46,534 nt of DNA from Gymnopilus junonius. Taxonomy: Eukaryota > Basidiomycota > Agaricomycetes > Agaricales > Galerinaceae. Below the pieces are notes generated by a model. That model did not search any database and was not told the DNA's origin. It saw only the letters and a program-made list of their open reading frames with translations. Numbering within the stretch: the first letter of the stretch is position 1; each line of letters begins with the position of its first letter. The stretch is from the NCBI GenBank assembly GCA_015501075.1, contig JADNYJ010000262.1, positions 1-46,534 on the forward strand, in the 5' to 3' direction. The translations under genes and the position numbers were made by a program. Below, one piece after another: positions 1 through 9,380 of the stretch.

Positions 1-411
1 ATTTTTTATTAGCGCAACCATCTTCCAGAGCAGGTAACTCCACGCCATTTAGCAGTGCTAAGGCCCTTAAAGCTCCTGATGGCTCTTCAAACTCTGCGAA
101 GCCGAAGCCCTGAGGCTTGTTGGCTGGTGTAATAAGTCGCTTGAAGGATTTTATTGGACCGCATGCCTGTAAAGTTTATGTCACAAATGGTTGTCTTCAA
201 CCAAGCTCGAAACACGTACAGACAAGAGCTGGTTCAAGAAGGAATCAGTGATACCACCCGATATCGAACCAACAAAAAGGGTTGCCAGCTTTTGCGCTTG
301 AGGTGGCATATACTGCATCTGCTGCTGCTGTGCAAGAGCCGACATTGAGGGGCCTTGGCCGTAAGATGGCAGAGGTGGACGCAAACCGAGTCCTAACCGA
401 TTAGGTTGCAT
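1..411 (-). CDS. RBM25: RBM25-like RNA-binding protein, 5' part (runs off window start)
   Basis: N-terminal part of an RRM protein of the RBM25 type. In animals this family associates with the U1 snRNP and influences splice-site choice in the nucleus. The start codon is at 411-409. Exon 1 is 220-411, a 53-nt GT-AG intron is 167-219, and exon 2 runs from 166 off the window. The first ~40 residues are Pro/Gln-rich (QQQQMQYMPPQAQ). An RRM follows with RNP2 (TLFVGSI) and RNP1 (KPQGFGFAEFE) split across the intron, then ALRALALLNGVELP. The C-terminal RE/RD-rich region and PWI domain expected of RBM25 lie outside the window, so the assignment rests on the RRM and N-terminus only. It is divergent from the CCDC25-like gene, with 290 bp between start codons. 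Confidence 0.75.
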
Positions 412-701
412 TGTAACTTTTCTATTGCGCCAAAGGCGGTTTATGAAAGTGTGATGTCAGAAATCTATTGATAACAATGTCGATAATCATCACGTACCTT
501 TGGGGTGAGCACCTCCGTCCAAAGGAATGGATAAAAGAAAGGAAGATGGGACTGCTGAAGGGGTCACTCGACAAGTTGTACACAGATGGATTATGTAATG
601 TATCCGTCAAGATCTCTCACGCGCATCTGAAAATAGAACCCGTCTCTAACTCTGACCTATAGCTACCTCTTACCTTCCTCTGATTATTCCACTGGTTCAC
701 A
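412..701. promoter_or_regulatory. shared intergenic region between divergent RBM25-like and CCDC25-like genes
   Basis: The 290 bp between the two start codons must hold both 5' UTRs and promoters. I see no clear TATA box. Small ORFs here (468-662 plus, 422-610 minus) show no family resemblance. That the promoter is bidirectional is inferred from geometry only. Confidence 0.4.
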
Positions 702-1715
702 ATGGTCCTCTTCTTTACCTCCGCCGGTACGACAAATTCTTTGTTGCGGGACATGTATGTAATTGGCATACTTTTTTCTTAGCCATTACTCCTTCTGCGA
801 CCATCTACATGGGTCGGGACAAGGTGGAAAGTGAGGGAGAAGCATATCGTGATCATCGACAAACGACTAAAGAACATCCGTCTCGCAGACGAGGAACTCA
901 TTAAATATGCATGGCCACAAGACGTTTGGTTCCACGTGGATAAACTTTCTTCAGCCCATGTCTACTTGCGCATGCCAGAAGGAATGGTCTGGGAGAGCAT
1001 ACCGGAAAAGTTGCTCATCGATTGCGCGCAACTCGTGAAGGCAAACTCGATCGAAGGTGCGTGCGCTGTCGCTGTCGCTTAGATATCTGGAAACACTTGG
1101 GTTAATGGCTTGTCAGGCAATAAGAAGATAACTTAACGATCATTTACACACCGGCAGCCAATCTAAAGGTGACTCTCATATTAAATTTGTGCAATTGCCG
1201 AATGACCTGACGGAGTGAAGAAAACAGGAGATATGGCTGTAGGTCAGGTCTCTTTCCACAACGATAAGAAGGTAATGTTCTTCTCTCGCTCAATGCCTTG
1301 CCATCGTATTTTACCATGAAGTAGGTCAAACGAGGTACGATTTTCCGTTAGGCTCCAAGCCAAAGAACTCATATTCTGATGAAGTACATGTGGCAACACG
1401 CGAGAACCCCATCGTGAATCGTTTGAATAAGACCAAGGTCGAACGGGATGTTGATCACGAACAGGAACGCGTAGACAGAGTCAAGGCAGAGAATGCCGTC
1501 AAGCGAGCTGCAGCTGCAGAGAAGGTATTTTTTGACTGCTCGAAGTTATTTTTATAACGAAACGATCCAACTAGAAAAAGCAAGATGCGGAATTGGCTAA
1601 AGCCAGAGAAGCGGAAAAGGCCGCCCGGTCGTACGACATCCTATTCAACCAAGAGGAAGAAGACGAAAGTGTACCGCGAAAGACTGGGCGAGAGCTTGAA
1701 GAAGATTTTATGTAA
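702..1715 (+). CDS. CCDC25: CCDC25-like protein (NFACT-R/DUF814 domain)
   Basis: Small eukaryotic protein built around an NFACT-R (DUF814) domain. Exons: 702-726, 783-830, 889-1056, 1125-1168, 1221-1271, 1325-1334, 1385-1524, 1575-1715. This model gives 208 residues, the length I recall for human CCDC25. Diagnostic stretches are [71 protein letters not shown] and [14 protein letters not shown], then a Lys/Glu/Ala-rich coiled coil and a terminal EDFM. Exon 6 is only 10 nt. At exon 4 the obvious acceptor (AG at 1115-1116) would give the conserved GNKKDNL but leaves the frame one base short. The model uses AG at 1123-1124, which keeps frame and drops three residues. Either that site is used or one base is missing near 1127. 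Confidence 0.85.
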
Positions 1716-1789
1716 TTACAGGTACGCAATGTACCATCATTCCAATGTACTTTTTGGGAACCTTTGAGCAACTACGATATAAGTCCAAA

Positions 1790-2210
1790 ATAGCCTTAAA
1801 TCACACGTTGTTAAAATTCTACTTCCGCACTACGCTCCTAATGATGGTTTTGTCGCAGTAGCGGTCGACCATCCACTCTTTGACGCGGTTTTCGCAAAGT
1901 TGGCATTACTTGAAAGATCACCAGTCAACGTCTTCGAACTGCTGGCCTGTGCGGCTGGATTTGCGGCCTTATCGTTCCCCTCGTCCGATGTTTTTGTCTC
2001 TTTCCGGCATTGTGGACATTAGTTAAATTCACCGTCGGACTAGGAATTCTCACTGGTCTTTCGTCTGAGTACCGCCTTGACGAACCCTTTGACTGCCCCT
2101 TTCTTGTTAGGCACTAACGTCGATAACGAGTCGGAAGACAGAAGCGAAGACGACTTTGGCGAGGTAGAAACGAAGGAGGATGAATCAGTCATCTGGGGTT
2201 GGAGGCGGTG
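1790..2210 (+). other. unrecognised coding remnant, possible membrane protein
   Basis: From about 1800 one frame reads KILLPHYAPNDGFVAVAVD, DAVFAKLALLERSPVNVFEL and LACAAGFAALSFPSSD. A second frame takes over after the T5 run at 1991-1995 with FPALWTLVKFTVGLGILTG. A plausible intron (starts GTCTTTCG near 2056, ends at an AG near 2110) then joins to an acidic tail (ESEDRSEDDFGEVETKEDE) ending IWGWRR-stop near 2210. The alternation of hydrophobic segments with an acidic C-terminus looks protein-like, but I recognise no family. There is no convincing start codon, and a one-base frame change at the T run is required. It may be a decayed gene or one with a sequencing error. Confidence 0.3.
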
Positions 2211-3100
2211 AGCTGTAAGTTGGGCAGAGATTGTGAATTTGTGGCCTGACAGTTGATGACTTTTATCCAGCTAAATTGCCTCGAATATATACCCGTCACT
2301 GTCAGTGAGAAATATGATGCCTCATATGTTCTTTCAAACCGAAAAGGCAAGGATTCCGCAGTAGGCACCCCTTGCCCAATGCCCTTGCCCAATGCCCATG
2401 CCCCTTGCCCAGGTGTGGTGCTAACGAACTTCCCTTTACCCTCGCTTGTGACTTATTCCCGTGAGATGAACCTGCCTTCTCATGTGTAAAGAGAATGCAT
2501 ACTGAGCCAGGACATTGACCTTGCCTCTTCGTCAAAGAGATACTGAGAGTGAGTCAGGAGATTGCTATCGCGGCTTTGAAATTTGGGCTCAATGTTGCGA
2601 CTGTGCAGCTGTTGCGCCGCAGGCGGAGTGATCTGGCCCCAAGAACATTCTAACCTAATCAAGATGATTTGTGGATGGTTCGCAGTAAGCAAATGGCAGG
2701 ATCTTTTAAACGAGCTTTGTTTCAACGATGTGCAGAGCATTCATCATTACGTATAGACGACTTCGTTCTGAAGCTTAAAAGGTTCGCGCCTCTTTGAAAG
2801 GCGCTTATCTATGAAATACTATATTGTCGAATTGCCCCTGAGGGGAAATTGGAGCATCTAATTCCTGATCTTCTTGGGATATGCTTTACTGTCTGCGATT
2901 TCCCGCTCCACTACTTCTATTTCGGATTACCGCGGTTAACAAGTGGGGAGCGTCATCGTATCCGCTATGCTATACATCGCTCCATGCCGACAAGTGAATT
3001 TGAAATAAGATACCAGGACGTGATTGTGTCTCGATACCCTCTGCAGCTTCGCTTCTTCCTTGTCCTTCAACAGCTGACTGTCTTCCCTTCTTGTCCGGTC
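2211..3100. other. intergenic, no gene recognised
   Basis: About 890 bp between the 1790-2210 remnant and the DUF6534 gene. It contains the short C-rich tandem repeat and only overlapping random-looking ORFs on both strands, such as 2480-2740 minus. It presumably includes the DUF6534 promoter. Confidence 0.4.
2365..2413. repeat. short imperfect tandem repeat, CCTTGCCCAATGC unit
   Basis: About 48 bp of CTTGCCCAATGCC repeated two to four times with variation (CCTTGCCCAATGC, CCTTGCCCAATGC, CCATGCC, CCTTGCCCAGG). It lies in an otherwise gene-free stretch. Confidence 0.6.
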
Positions 3101-4840
3101 ATGGACAGGGCGGTTCCTGCTGAATATTTGCGAGTCTTACTTTCCTTCTGTCTGCACTTTGGCAGGCTAATCTAATCGTGCTTATAATTAGTCATGGTCC
3201 CATGTTTGTTGGCTTAGCCATCAACATATGCTTGCTTGGGATTATGACCACGCAAACCTATCTCTACTACGCCAAGTATTCCAGGTGTGTTGTCCGTTTC
3301 CATAGTGGTATAATTGCTTATACATACCCAGCGACAAGAAATGGATCAAAGCCTCCGTGAGTACAAAATAATGATGTGTCTAATTTCGATGTCTTTGGTT
3401 GATACTCGTGAAAGGTCGCGCTTCTGTATGCCCTGAACGTTGCCAATAGTGTCTCGCTCTTCATTTTCCTATATTCGACACTCATCACTTCATTTGGTTC
3501 GCTCTACCCCCCTTTTTACCTTTTATGCCATGCTCATGAAATTTGTCTGCATTATTAGGAGATTTCGCGGTTCTTGACAACTTGACATGGTGTGAGCCCC
3601 CAACAATAATCTGTTTATGATAGGATCTTAACCATAGTAATTCTTTCGAGCAGGTTTTGCAGTCGGTGGGTTAAAACGTAAGGAAGCCATTATCATCGTA
3701 TTCACCCTTAATCTACTCTTAGGTGATCCCATCCTCGGAGTATGTGAAGTTTACTACTTGTTCCCTGACCTAGATTTCAATTGCTGCCATTAGGGAATCA
3801 TCACGGCCTCAGTTCAAATCTTTTTCGCATTGAGAATTTTGTCTCTCACGAAGACTATGCTATGCTTCATCCTCATTACCGTCCCTGCTGCTACTGCTGC
3901 AGGTGAGACTTTCGCACAATCTCCACAGTTGGAATTACTAACAACAATTCCTTGCAAAAGTTTCAGCCTTTGTGACAACTTTCGTTGTTAGTCGGCAACC
4001 ACTATTTTTTCAAGCTTGCGGAAAGGTACCGTCGGTGGGATGATTTTTCTCTTTGAGTAATGTTCTTACTTTAGTCCAGGTCCCGGATATCATTTGGTTG
4101 GGGTCCGGTGTGGCAGCGGGTGTTGTCATTTCTTTCCTTCTCGTTCATTTTTTGTGAGTTCCATTCTTTCGATTGTCGGTAGTAGGTAATTCACCTTACT
4201 GGTCGAACTTGAACAGAGTAAGTTCTTAACTCTAGGGGGCGATCTGGTACTCATTTGTCCACTGCCTTCAGCAAAGTCGCAAGTTGGGAATGAAGCGATC
4301 CGACATAGTCGTTGATCGTATCATCAGATGTTAGTCACTCGAAGTTGAATAAGTTTGTCCCCTGGTCTTATTTCACATACATAATATCTGTAGTCACCAT
4401 TCAAACCGGACTGTTCACTGTCGTGGTGGCAATCCTTGATATAATATTCTTTCTCACTAATGTAAGTAACTTGAATTAGCTGGCATTGAGGACTTGTGCT
4501 GACGTTTCTCACTATTTTGTCAGAAAAGCGGAATGTACGTAAAATCTAAAGGCAAGATCACTGCTCCCTTATACCCTGTTAAAGACACATACTACTGACA
4601 TTTATACTATGCAAGCTGTACTCCGTATCGCTGATGAGCAGTCTGAATGCGCGACGCGCATGGGAACACAGTTTGCGCCCTCCTGGTTTGGAAGGAGAGT
4701 CAATGGAGAGCCGCATTTTATTCAGCAAAGCTGACAAAAAAATGGTATGGATGATGGTTTGGCGAAGCCGCGGAAAGGTAATTAATCATAATGAACAGAC
4801 TCCTATTCAATTCGCGCTTCCATCGGAGGCTCGTGTATAA
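3101..4840 (+). CDS. DUF6534-type fungal multi-pass membrane protein
   Basis: Basidiomycete-expanded integral membrane family of unknown function. A 14-exon model gives exactly 302 codons in frame: 3101-3112, 3166-3284, 3332-3356, 3415-3496, 3559-3591, 3654-3665, 3723-3739, 3794-3902, 3961-4025, 4080-4153, 4277-4329, 4394-4461, 4524-4538, 4616-4840. Family marks are HGPMFVGLAINICLLG, TQTYLYYAKYS, DKKWIKASVALLYALNV, FAVGDPILG, KRSDIVVDRIIR, TIQTGLFTVVVAILD and LYSVSLMSSLNARRAW. About six or seven hydrophobic helices are visible, followed by a soluble tail of ~60 residues. The start is the weak point: ATG at 3101 is joined through a non-consensus donor (GTTCCT), and the next in-frame Met is in GPMF. 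Several exons are under 20 nt. No frameshift is needed. Confidence 0.8.
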
Positions 4841-5652
4841 ATCGAATCCCTTCATACCCCGGATGTAAAAAGGAGAGAAGCAAAAAGAGACCATCATCCA
4901 GGATCGGAGAGAAATTGGCAGCTAACAGACCTTAGACCTGGAAAATTCGTTATTGAAAGTCGTCACGCAATAACACAAATGGAGAGAAGGGACAGGCTCG
5001 GGACAAGCATGAGGTCATACCTACTCTCTTAATATGGGCTTCATCAACTGCAACAGCTGAGATGTGATCATGCGGTTTTCACTTCACAGCGAGAGTTGGG
5101 GTCGAGCGCTGCTTGAAATATTAGATTTTCGCGCGGTTCGATAGTTGACCGGTCCATGTAACACTAAAACATATATAATAGAATACATCATTAACTGAGC
5201 TAAATGTATCCATGCATCTTGCTGCGCAAACTGCAAAGGGCAAGCAAAAGACTTACCTTGGGTCTATCAGAGTCAGTAGAGCGAAGCTGAGGCCTGACTC
5301 CTAAGTGAAAGCTGTGCCGAAGTTCCGACGTTCCAACATCCGTCATCGTCCATCATCATAAATTACAAAAATTCTCCACTAGAAAAGAACGAATACACAT
5401 ATAAAAAGTATAAAAATGTTAGGGAATTTGGCATAGTATCAGGTAAATAGGTAGAAGCGAAAAAACGAAAACAGCCAAAAGAAATCGAAATCCCGTCAAA
5501 ATATACAATTTGGAGGCACTAGGCGACACCAGAGCTTAGGCATCTGGAGAAGGGAAACTAGGCCAGACTGCAGATACCACGTTAAATCAAGATAAATAAT
5601 AAGTTGGGCAGTGCCAACCCACGCATGTATAAGCCCTAATTGCACTGCACGT
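4841..5652. other. intergenic, tail-to-tail, no gene recognised
   Basis: About 810 bp between the 3' ends of the DUF6534 gene (plus) and the 5653-6159 gene (minus). It is AT-rich near 5160-5220 and 5340-5480, as expected of 3' UTRs. I see no conserved coding sequence. Confidence 0.5.
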
Positions 5653-6159
5653 CTACTGACCAGGATTAGGATCAGAAGCCTCAGAGTCTTTAGGCTCTGC
5701 GTTCTTCTCCTTCTCCTTTCCTGTAGCAGGCGAGCGTCAAGCAGATAGACGCAGCAGGGCAAGGGGAACTGACGAACCTTTGAAAAGAGATTTGAACATC
5801 GACTTCTTATCCTTTGTCCTCTTGCGAGACTCGGAACCTCCAGAGCTCCCGGAGTTGGAAGAGGAGCCTCCAGAAGAGTGGGAGGCAACAGAAGTCGACC
5901 CGAGTGTCGTCTGGGACGAGCCAGGCGTTCCACGAGGCGTCAGTGTTGGTGTCGTGTTAGATGAACCTGGCAACTTCTTCGACGGTTCTTTCTTCGGATT
6001 GGGTATGTTCATACCGCCAGCACCGTATCGTGACTGGAGAGCACCAAGGGCAGCCTCAAAATCTTTACGAGGGTTCTGAGGCTGTCGCAAAGGCGTCGTT
6101 GAGTTGACAGTCGTCGTAGATTGAAGGGACAAAGTAGATTCATTGGGCTGACTGGTCAT
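5653..6159 (-). CDS. low-complexity hypothetical protein
   Basis: Two exons (start codon 6159-6157): 5778-6159 and 5653-5720, with a 57-nt GT-AG intron 5721-5777. The protein is about 149 residues, rich in Ser/Thr/Gly/Pro. A short ordered-looking block, RKDFEAALGALQSRYGAGG, lies around residues 30-50. A Ser/Gly tract follows, then a basic patch (SRKRTKDKKSMFKSLFKG) and a charged tail (KEKEKNAEPKDSEASDPNP). The intron position is supported because splicing extends the Lys-rich motif in frame to a stop, whereas read-through gives an unrelated tail. I recognise no named domain. The basic patch may be a nuclear or membrane-association signal (inference). It is divergent from PRMT3. Confidence 0.65.
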
Positions 6160-7038
6160 TGTGGTTTTTTTGGAGTTGAGGTGGGAATCAAGGTGGATTG
6201 GTTGTCCTGATAGTACCTGTGAGATCAGGTCTTTTATAAGCTCGAAACCAAAATATTAAGCAATATTTCCTTGACGGAATTTGGCTGGCAAGATGAAAAG
6301 GGTTCTTCGCGAAGGGTTAGACATGGAAGTTATCTCAGGCCTCTTCAAAGGACACTTACGGTAGTACGCAGCCATCGAGCCCACAAAGCGCATGGCGAAT
6401 TTAAAATGAGTCAGATCGTTAGAATAGAGGGCCAGCCTTCGAGGCTGCGCGTTGGACCTGTCGCCGAAAAGGTCGCAAGGATAATAATGCGTGTAATGCC
6501 CCCCAAAAACGTAGATGATAGAATAAGAAAACAAAAGCATCAGATGAGACTGCCAAACCCTCTGCCACAGAACCCCATACCCAGCTTTTGACAAGTTGTC
6601 AGGTATTGGGTTAGCAGTGCTTCGGGACGAACCCGGGTTTACCACAACAGGGAGCCGCGACAGTGTGGAGAGATTCGGCTGGTGTATAGAAAGATGAGCG
6701 AAAGGCGTATCTGATGACTCGAAAGCCCCTACGGCCCAACTACGGCCACAAGCCCGAGCCCAATGCGGGTTGTAACCTGTTGTAACTCGTACGGTCATGA
6801 GAGGGGCTTTGCCGCAGTGAGTCACTTTCAGTCACTTCACTGAAATTTCGTGCCTATGTTTCATGTGTTGCGAAAGAGTTGTACATACATCGCCTGCAGG
6901 ACATTTCCGACAAGATAAGATGGAGGTTGGGGTAAAGGACACTTTACTTGGCGTTGCCATTTTGAGCGTTCATCATGCCATCGCCTTCCTGATTGGGGTT
7001 CATATTTTGGGATCGACAACCTGTTCAACACCAACACC
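6160..7038. promoter_or_regulatory. intergenic region upstream of the 5653-6159 gene and PRMT3
   Basis: About 880 bp between divergent start codons. Near 6815-6842 there is an imperfect inverted repeat around TGAGTCAC (CAGTGAGTCAC ... GTCACTTCACTG) that could be a bZIP-type site. This is sequence resemblance only. A 189-codon minus ORF (6256-6825) lies here but has no recognisable family. Confidence 0.35.
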
Positions 7039-9160
7039 ATGAGCATCCGTCTACCCCCTCCAGCCTCTGTTTCCGATGACAGAAACGATTCCGAAAGTGG
7101 TTCATCTTTGGACAGCGAAGACGACAACGACCAGACTTGGGACGACTGGGTTTCTGATTCAAATGCGGAGCTTGAAACAAAATCTCTTTTTGACGAGCAG
7201 GTTTTACAATCTGTAGAGCGTGCTTTGACGTATGACAAGGAAATCCACCATTTTGACTTGAACAAATTTTGCAAAACAATCTGTATGCTTCTTTTTTTTA
7301 CCGATCTTTCTATATTGCTAATTTACAGCTATGCAATGAACCAGCCCTCGATTTTCATAGCCGCATACGCCTTATCAATTACATCAGAAAAAATGTACGC
7401 GCCATGCGACCGTTACCGGTTTTGGTCTAACTGTATCACAGAAACCCACCACGAAAGAGGTGCTCGAATTGGAAGGGACGGAACCATGGTTTACATCTGA
7501 CGAGTACCTTGTGCCTGTTTTGGAGAGCGATCCATTCATTCGTGAGCTTAATCTGCCCAGGCTATGCGTTCTCTGTCTAACATAAGGACTTATTGCAGTT
7601 GTGTCATATGCCGATGACTGGTCGGAATCAGACGAAGAGGCCGAAAATACGACAGATCCTGACCGCAAGATCAAAATTCTTGAAAAGAAATTAGCCTTGG
7701 CTCAAACGAGCCTTCAAGAATACCGTGCCTTAATTGCGGAGAAGCTTGATATTTCATCGGAAGTTCGGAACGCTAGCGACTCTTCGGTCGCAGACAAAAA
7801 TATTGCAGCACCTACGCGCGATGATGACACGCACTATTTCGAAAGTTATGGGGCAAATGGTATGTCGTAACTATTTTAAAACAGGTCAAGCACGCCTTCT
7901 AAAGATCCCCATAAAGACATCCACGCCGTCATGATTCAAGACAAAGTTAGAACTTCGACATATGCTCAATTCATATTAACGAATCCAACTCTTTTCCGCG
8001 ATGCTGTCGTCCTTGACGTTGGCTGCGGAACAGGTATACTGTCCTTGTTCGCCGCGAGGGCAGGTGCAAAGCATGTTATAGCCGTGGACGCAAGCGATAT
8101 CGCAGACAAGGCAGCTAAAATCGTCAAAGTCAATGGATTTGAAGACGTAATCACGGTTGTCCGAGGCAAAATTGAAAACATATCCCTCCCAGAAGGCATT
8201 GACAAGGTAGATATCATCATTTCCGAATGGATGGGCTATGCGCTTCTCTACGAATCGATGTTGGATTCTGTACTCCGTGCACGAGACCGGTTTCTAAAAC
8301 CTGCCGGAGTCATGGCTCCCAGCCAGTGCAGGATGATACTTGGCCTCTGTGATGCGACGGAAATCTTCAAGGACCGCATCGGTTTCTGGGATGACGTTTA
8401 TGGTAAGCTTCGAGAATTTTGAATTGGATGTCTCTTGCCTTATGAAGGTTTCAGGTTTTGATATGTCTGCCATGGCGAAGGACTTGTACGGGGAGTCTGT
8501 CGTTGATGTCGTAGGTCCAGAGACATTCTTGAGTAAACCATTCGCCATCAAAGTATATACACCTCTTCTTTACCTTGATTTTCCAAATATCTGACCTGAA
8601 TAGGACCTCGTTCTCATAGACATCACTACTGCAGAGTTGGACTTTTCCTCGTCTTTTTCACTGATATCGACCGCAGACAGACGAACCAAGATCAATTCTT
8701 TCCTCCTCTACTTCGATACATTCTTTACCGCACATGGCGGCCCGGTCTTACCAAACACGGAGGTCAAAACGGTTAAGGAAGGCGAGGCCATTTTGGCCGA
8801 ACTTTGGCCTGTTGGTGGAAAGTCTGCACTTCAACGAAGACAGAGCCTTGGACGCGAGAAAGAACACGTCACCAGTTTTAGCACTGGTCCTCAGAGCGCC
8901 CCTACACATTGGAAGCAGACCATTTTTATGCTTCGTGACCCAATCACTGTGTCTGAAGGCATGTTTCCACATAATTCCGGATTCATCTTTCAAGCGTTGT
9001 TTATATTTTTTTTTCAGGTTCAATTGTCACTGGAACTTTCATGTGCAAAAAGAGTGAGACAAATTCAAGGGAATTAGACGTTGAAATCCACTACTCAGTA
9101 AAATTGGACGAGGAATCAGCAGCAAGCGAGACTATTGTACAGATGTACACAGTTCGGTGA
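7039..9160 (+). CDS. PRMT3: PRMT3-type protein arginine N-methyltransferase
   Basis: Type I arginine methyltransferase that uses S-adenosylmethionine. PRMT3 orthologues act in the cytosol, notably on ribosomal protein uS5. Exons: 7039-7282, 7345-7394, 7442-7541, 7599-7859, 7905-8402, 8455-8552, 8604-8958, 9018-9160 (582 residues, no frameshift). Motifs in order: acidic N-terminus with WDDWVSDS; LDFHSRIRLINYIRKN; an ~40-residue coiled coil; substrate/SAM entry HYFESYGAN; motif I VLDVGCGTGILSLFAARAG; VDAS; the double-E loop SEWMGYALLYESML; the THW loop PTHWKQTIFML; and SETNSRELDVEIHYSV before the end MYTVR. The intron after exon 7 has a GC donor (GAAG/GCATGT). The zinc-finger cysteines expected near residues 35-65 are not present. 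Confidence 0.95.
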
Positions 9161-9380
9161 CTTTGGCGGACTTCTTGAAATAAAAGGGCGATAAATAGAA
9201 TATATTTACGAATAATTACCATCTTGGGGTCATGGGGAATTGCCAATTGATACCTAAACCAGATCTCAAAGTCTCTTCTGTGCAGGACTATTGAATTTCG
9301 AAAAGAATTCCGATCTTCAATGACTCAGGGTGCACGGCATCAGAAGACGTCGGAAATAATCTGGAAAGGTGCCATTCAAT

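Noticed and set aside
2849..3175. 108-codon ORF just upstream of the DUF6534 gene as a separate gene or its first exon
   Set aside because: It is out of frame with the DUF6534 exons and composition gives no support. A short first exon at 3101-3112 makes an exact in-frame model instead.
5496..5933. 145-codon minus ORF overlapping the low-complexity gene
   Set aside because: It reads the Ser/Gly-rich gene and its intron in a different frame (Arg/Leu-rich), so it is a shadow of the 5653-6159 gene.
6256..6825. 189-codon minus-strand ORF upstream of the 5653-6159 gene
   Set aside because: No recognisable motif or family. It lies in a divergent promoter region and the plus strand is also open nearby. 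A chance ORF is more likely.
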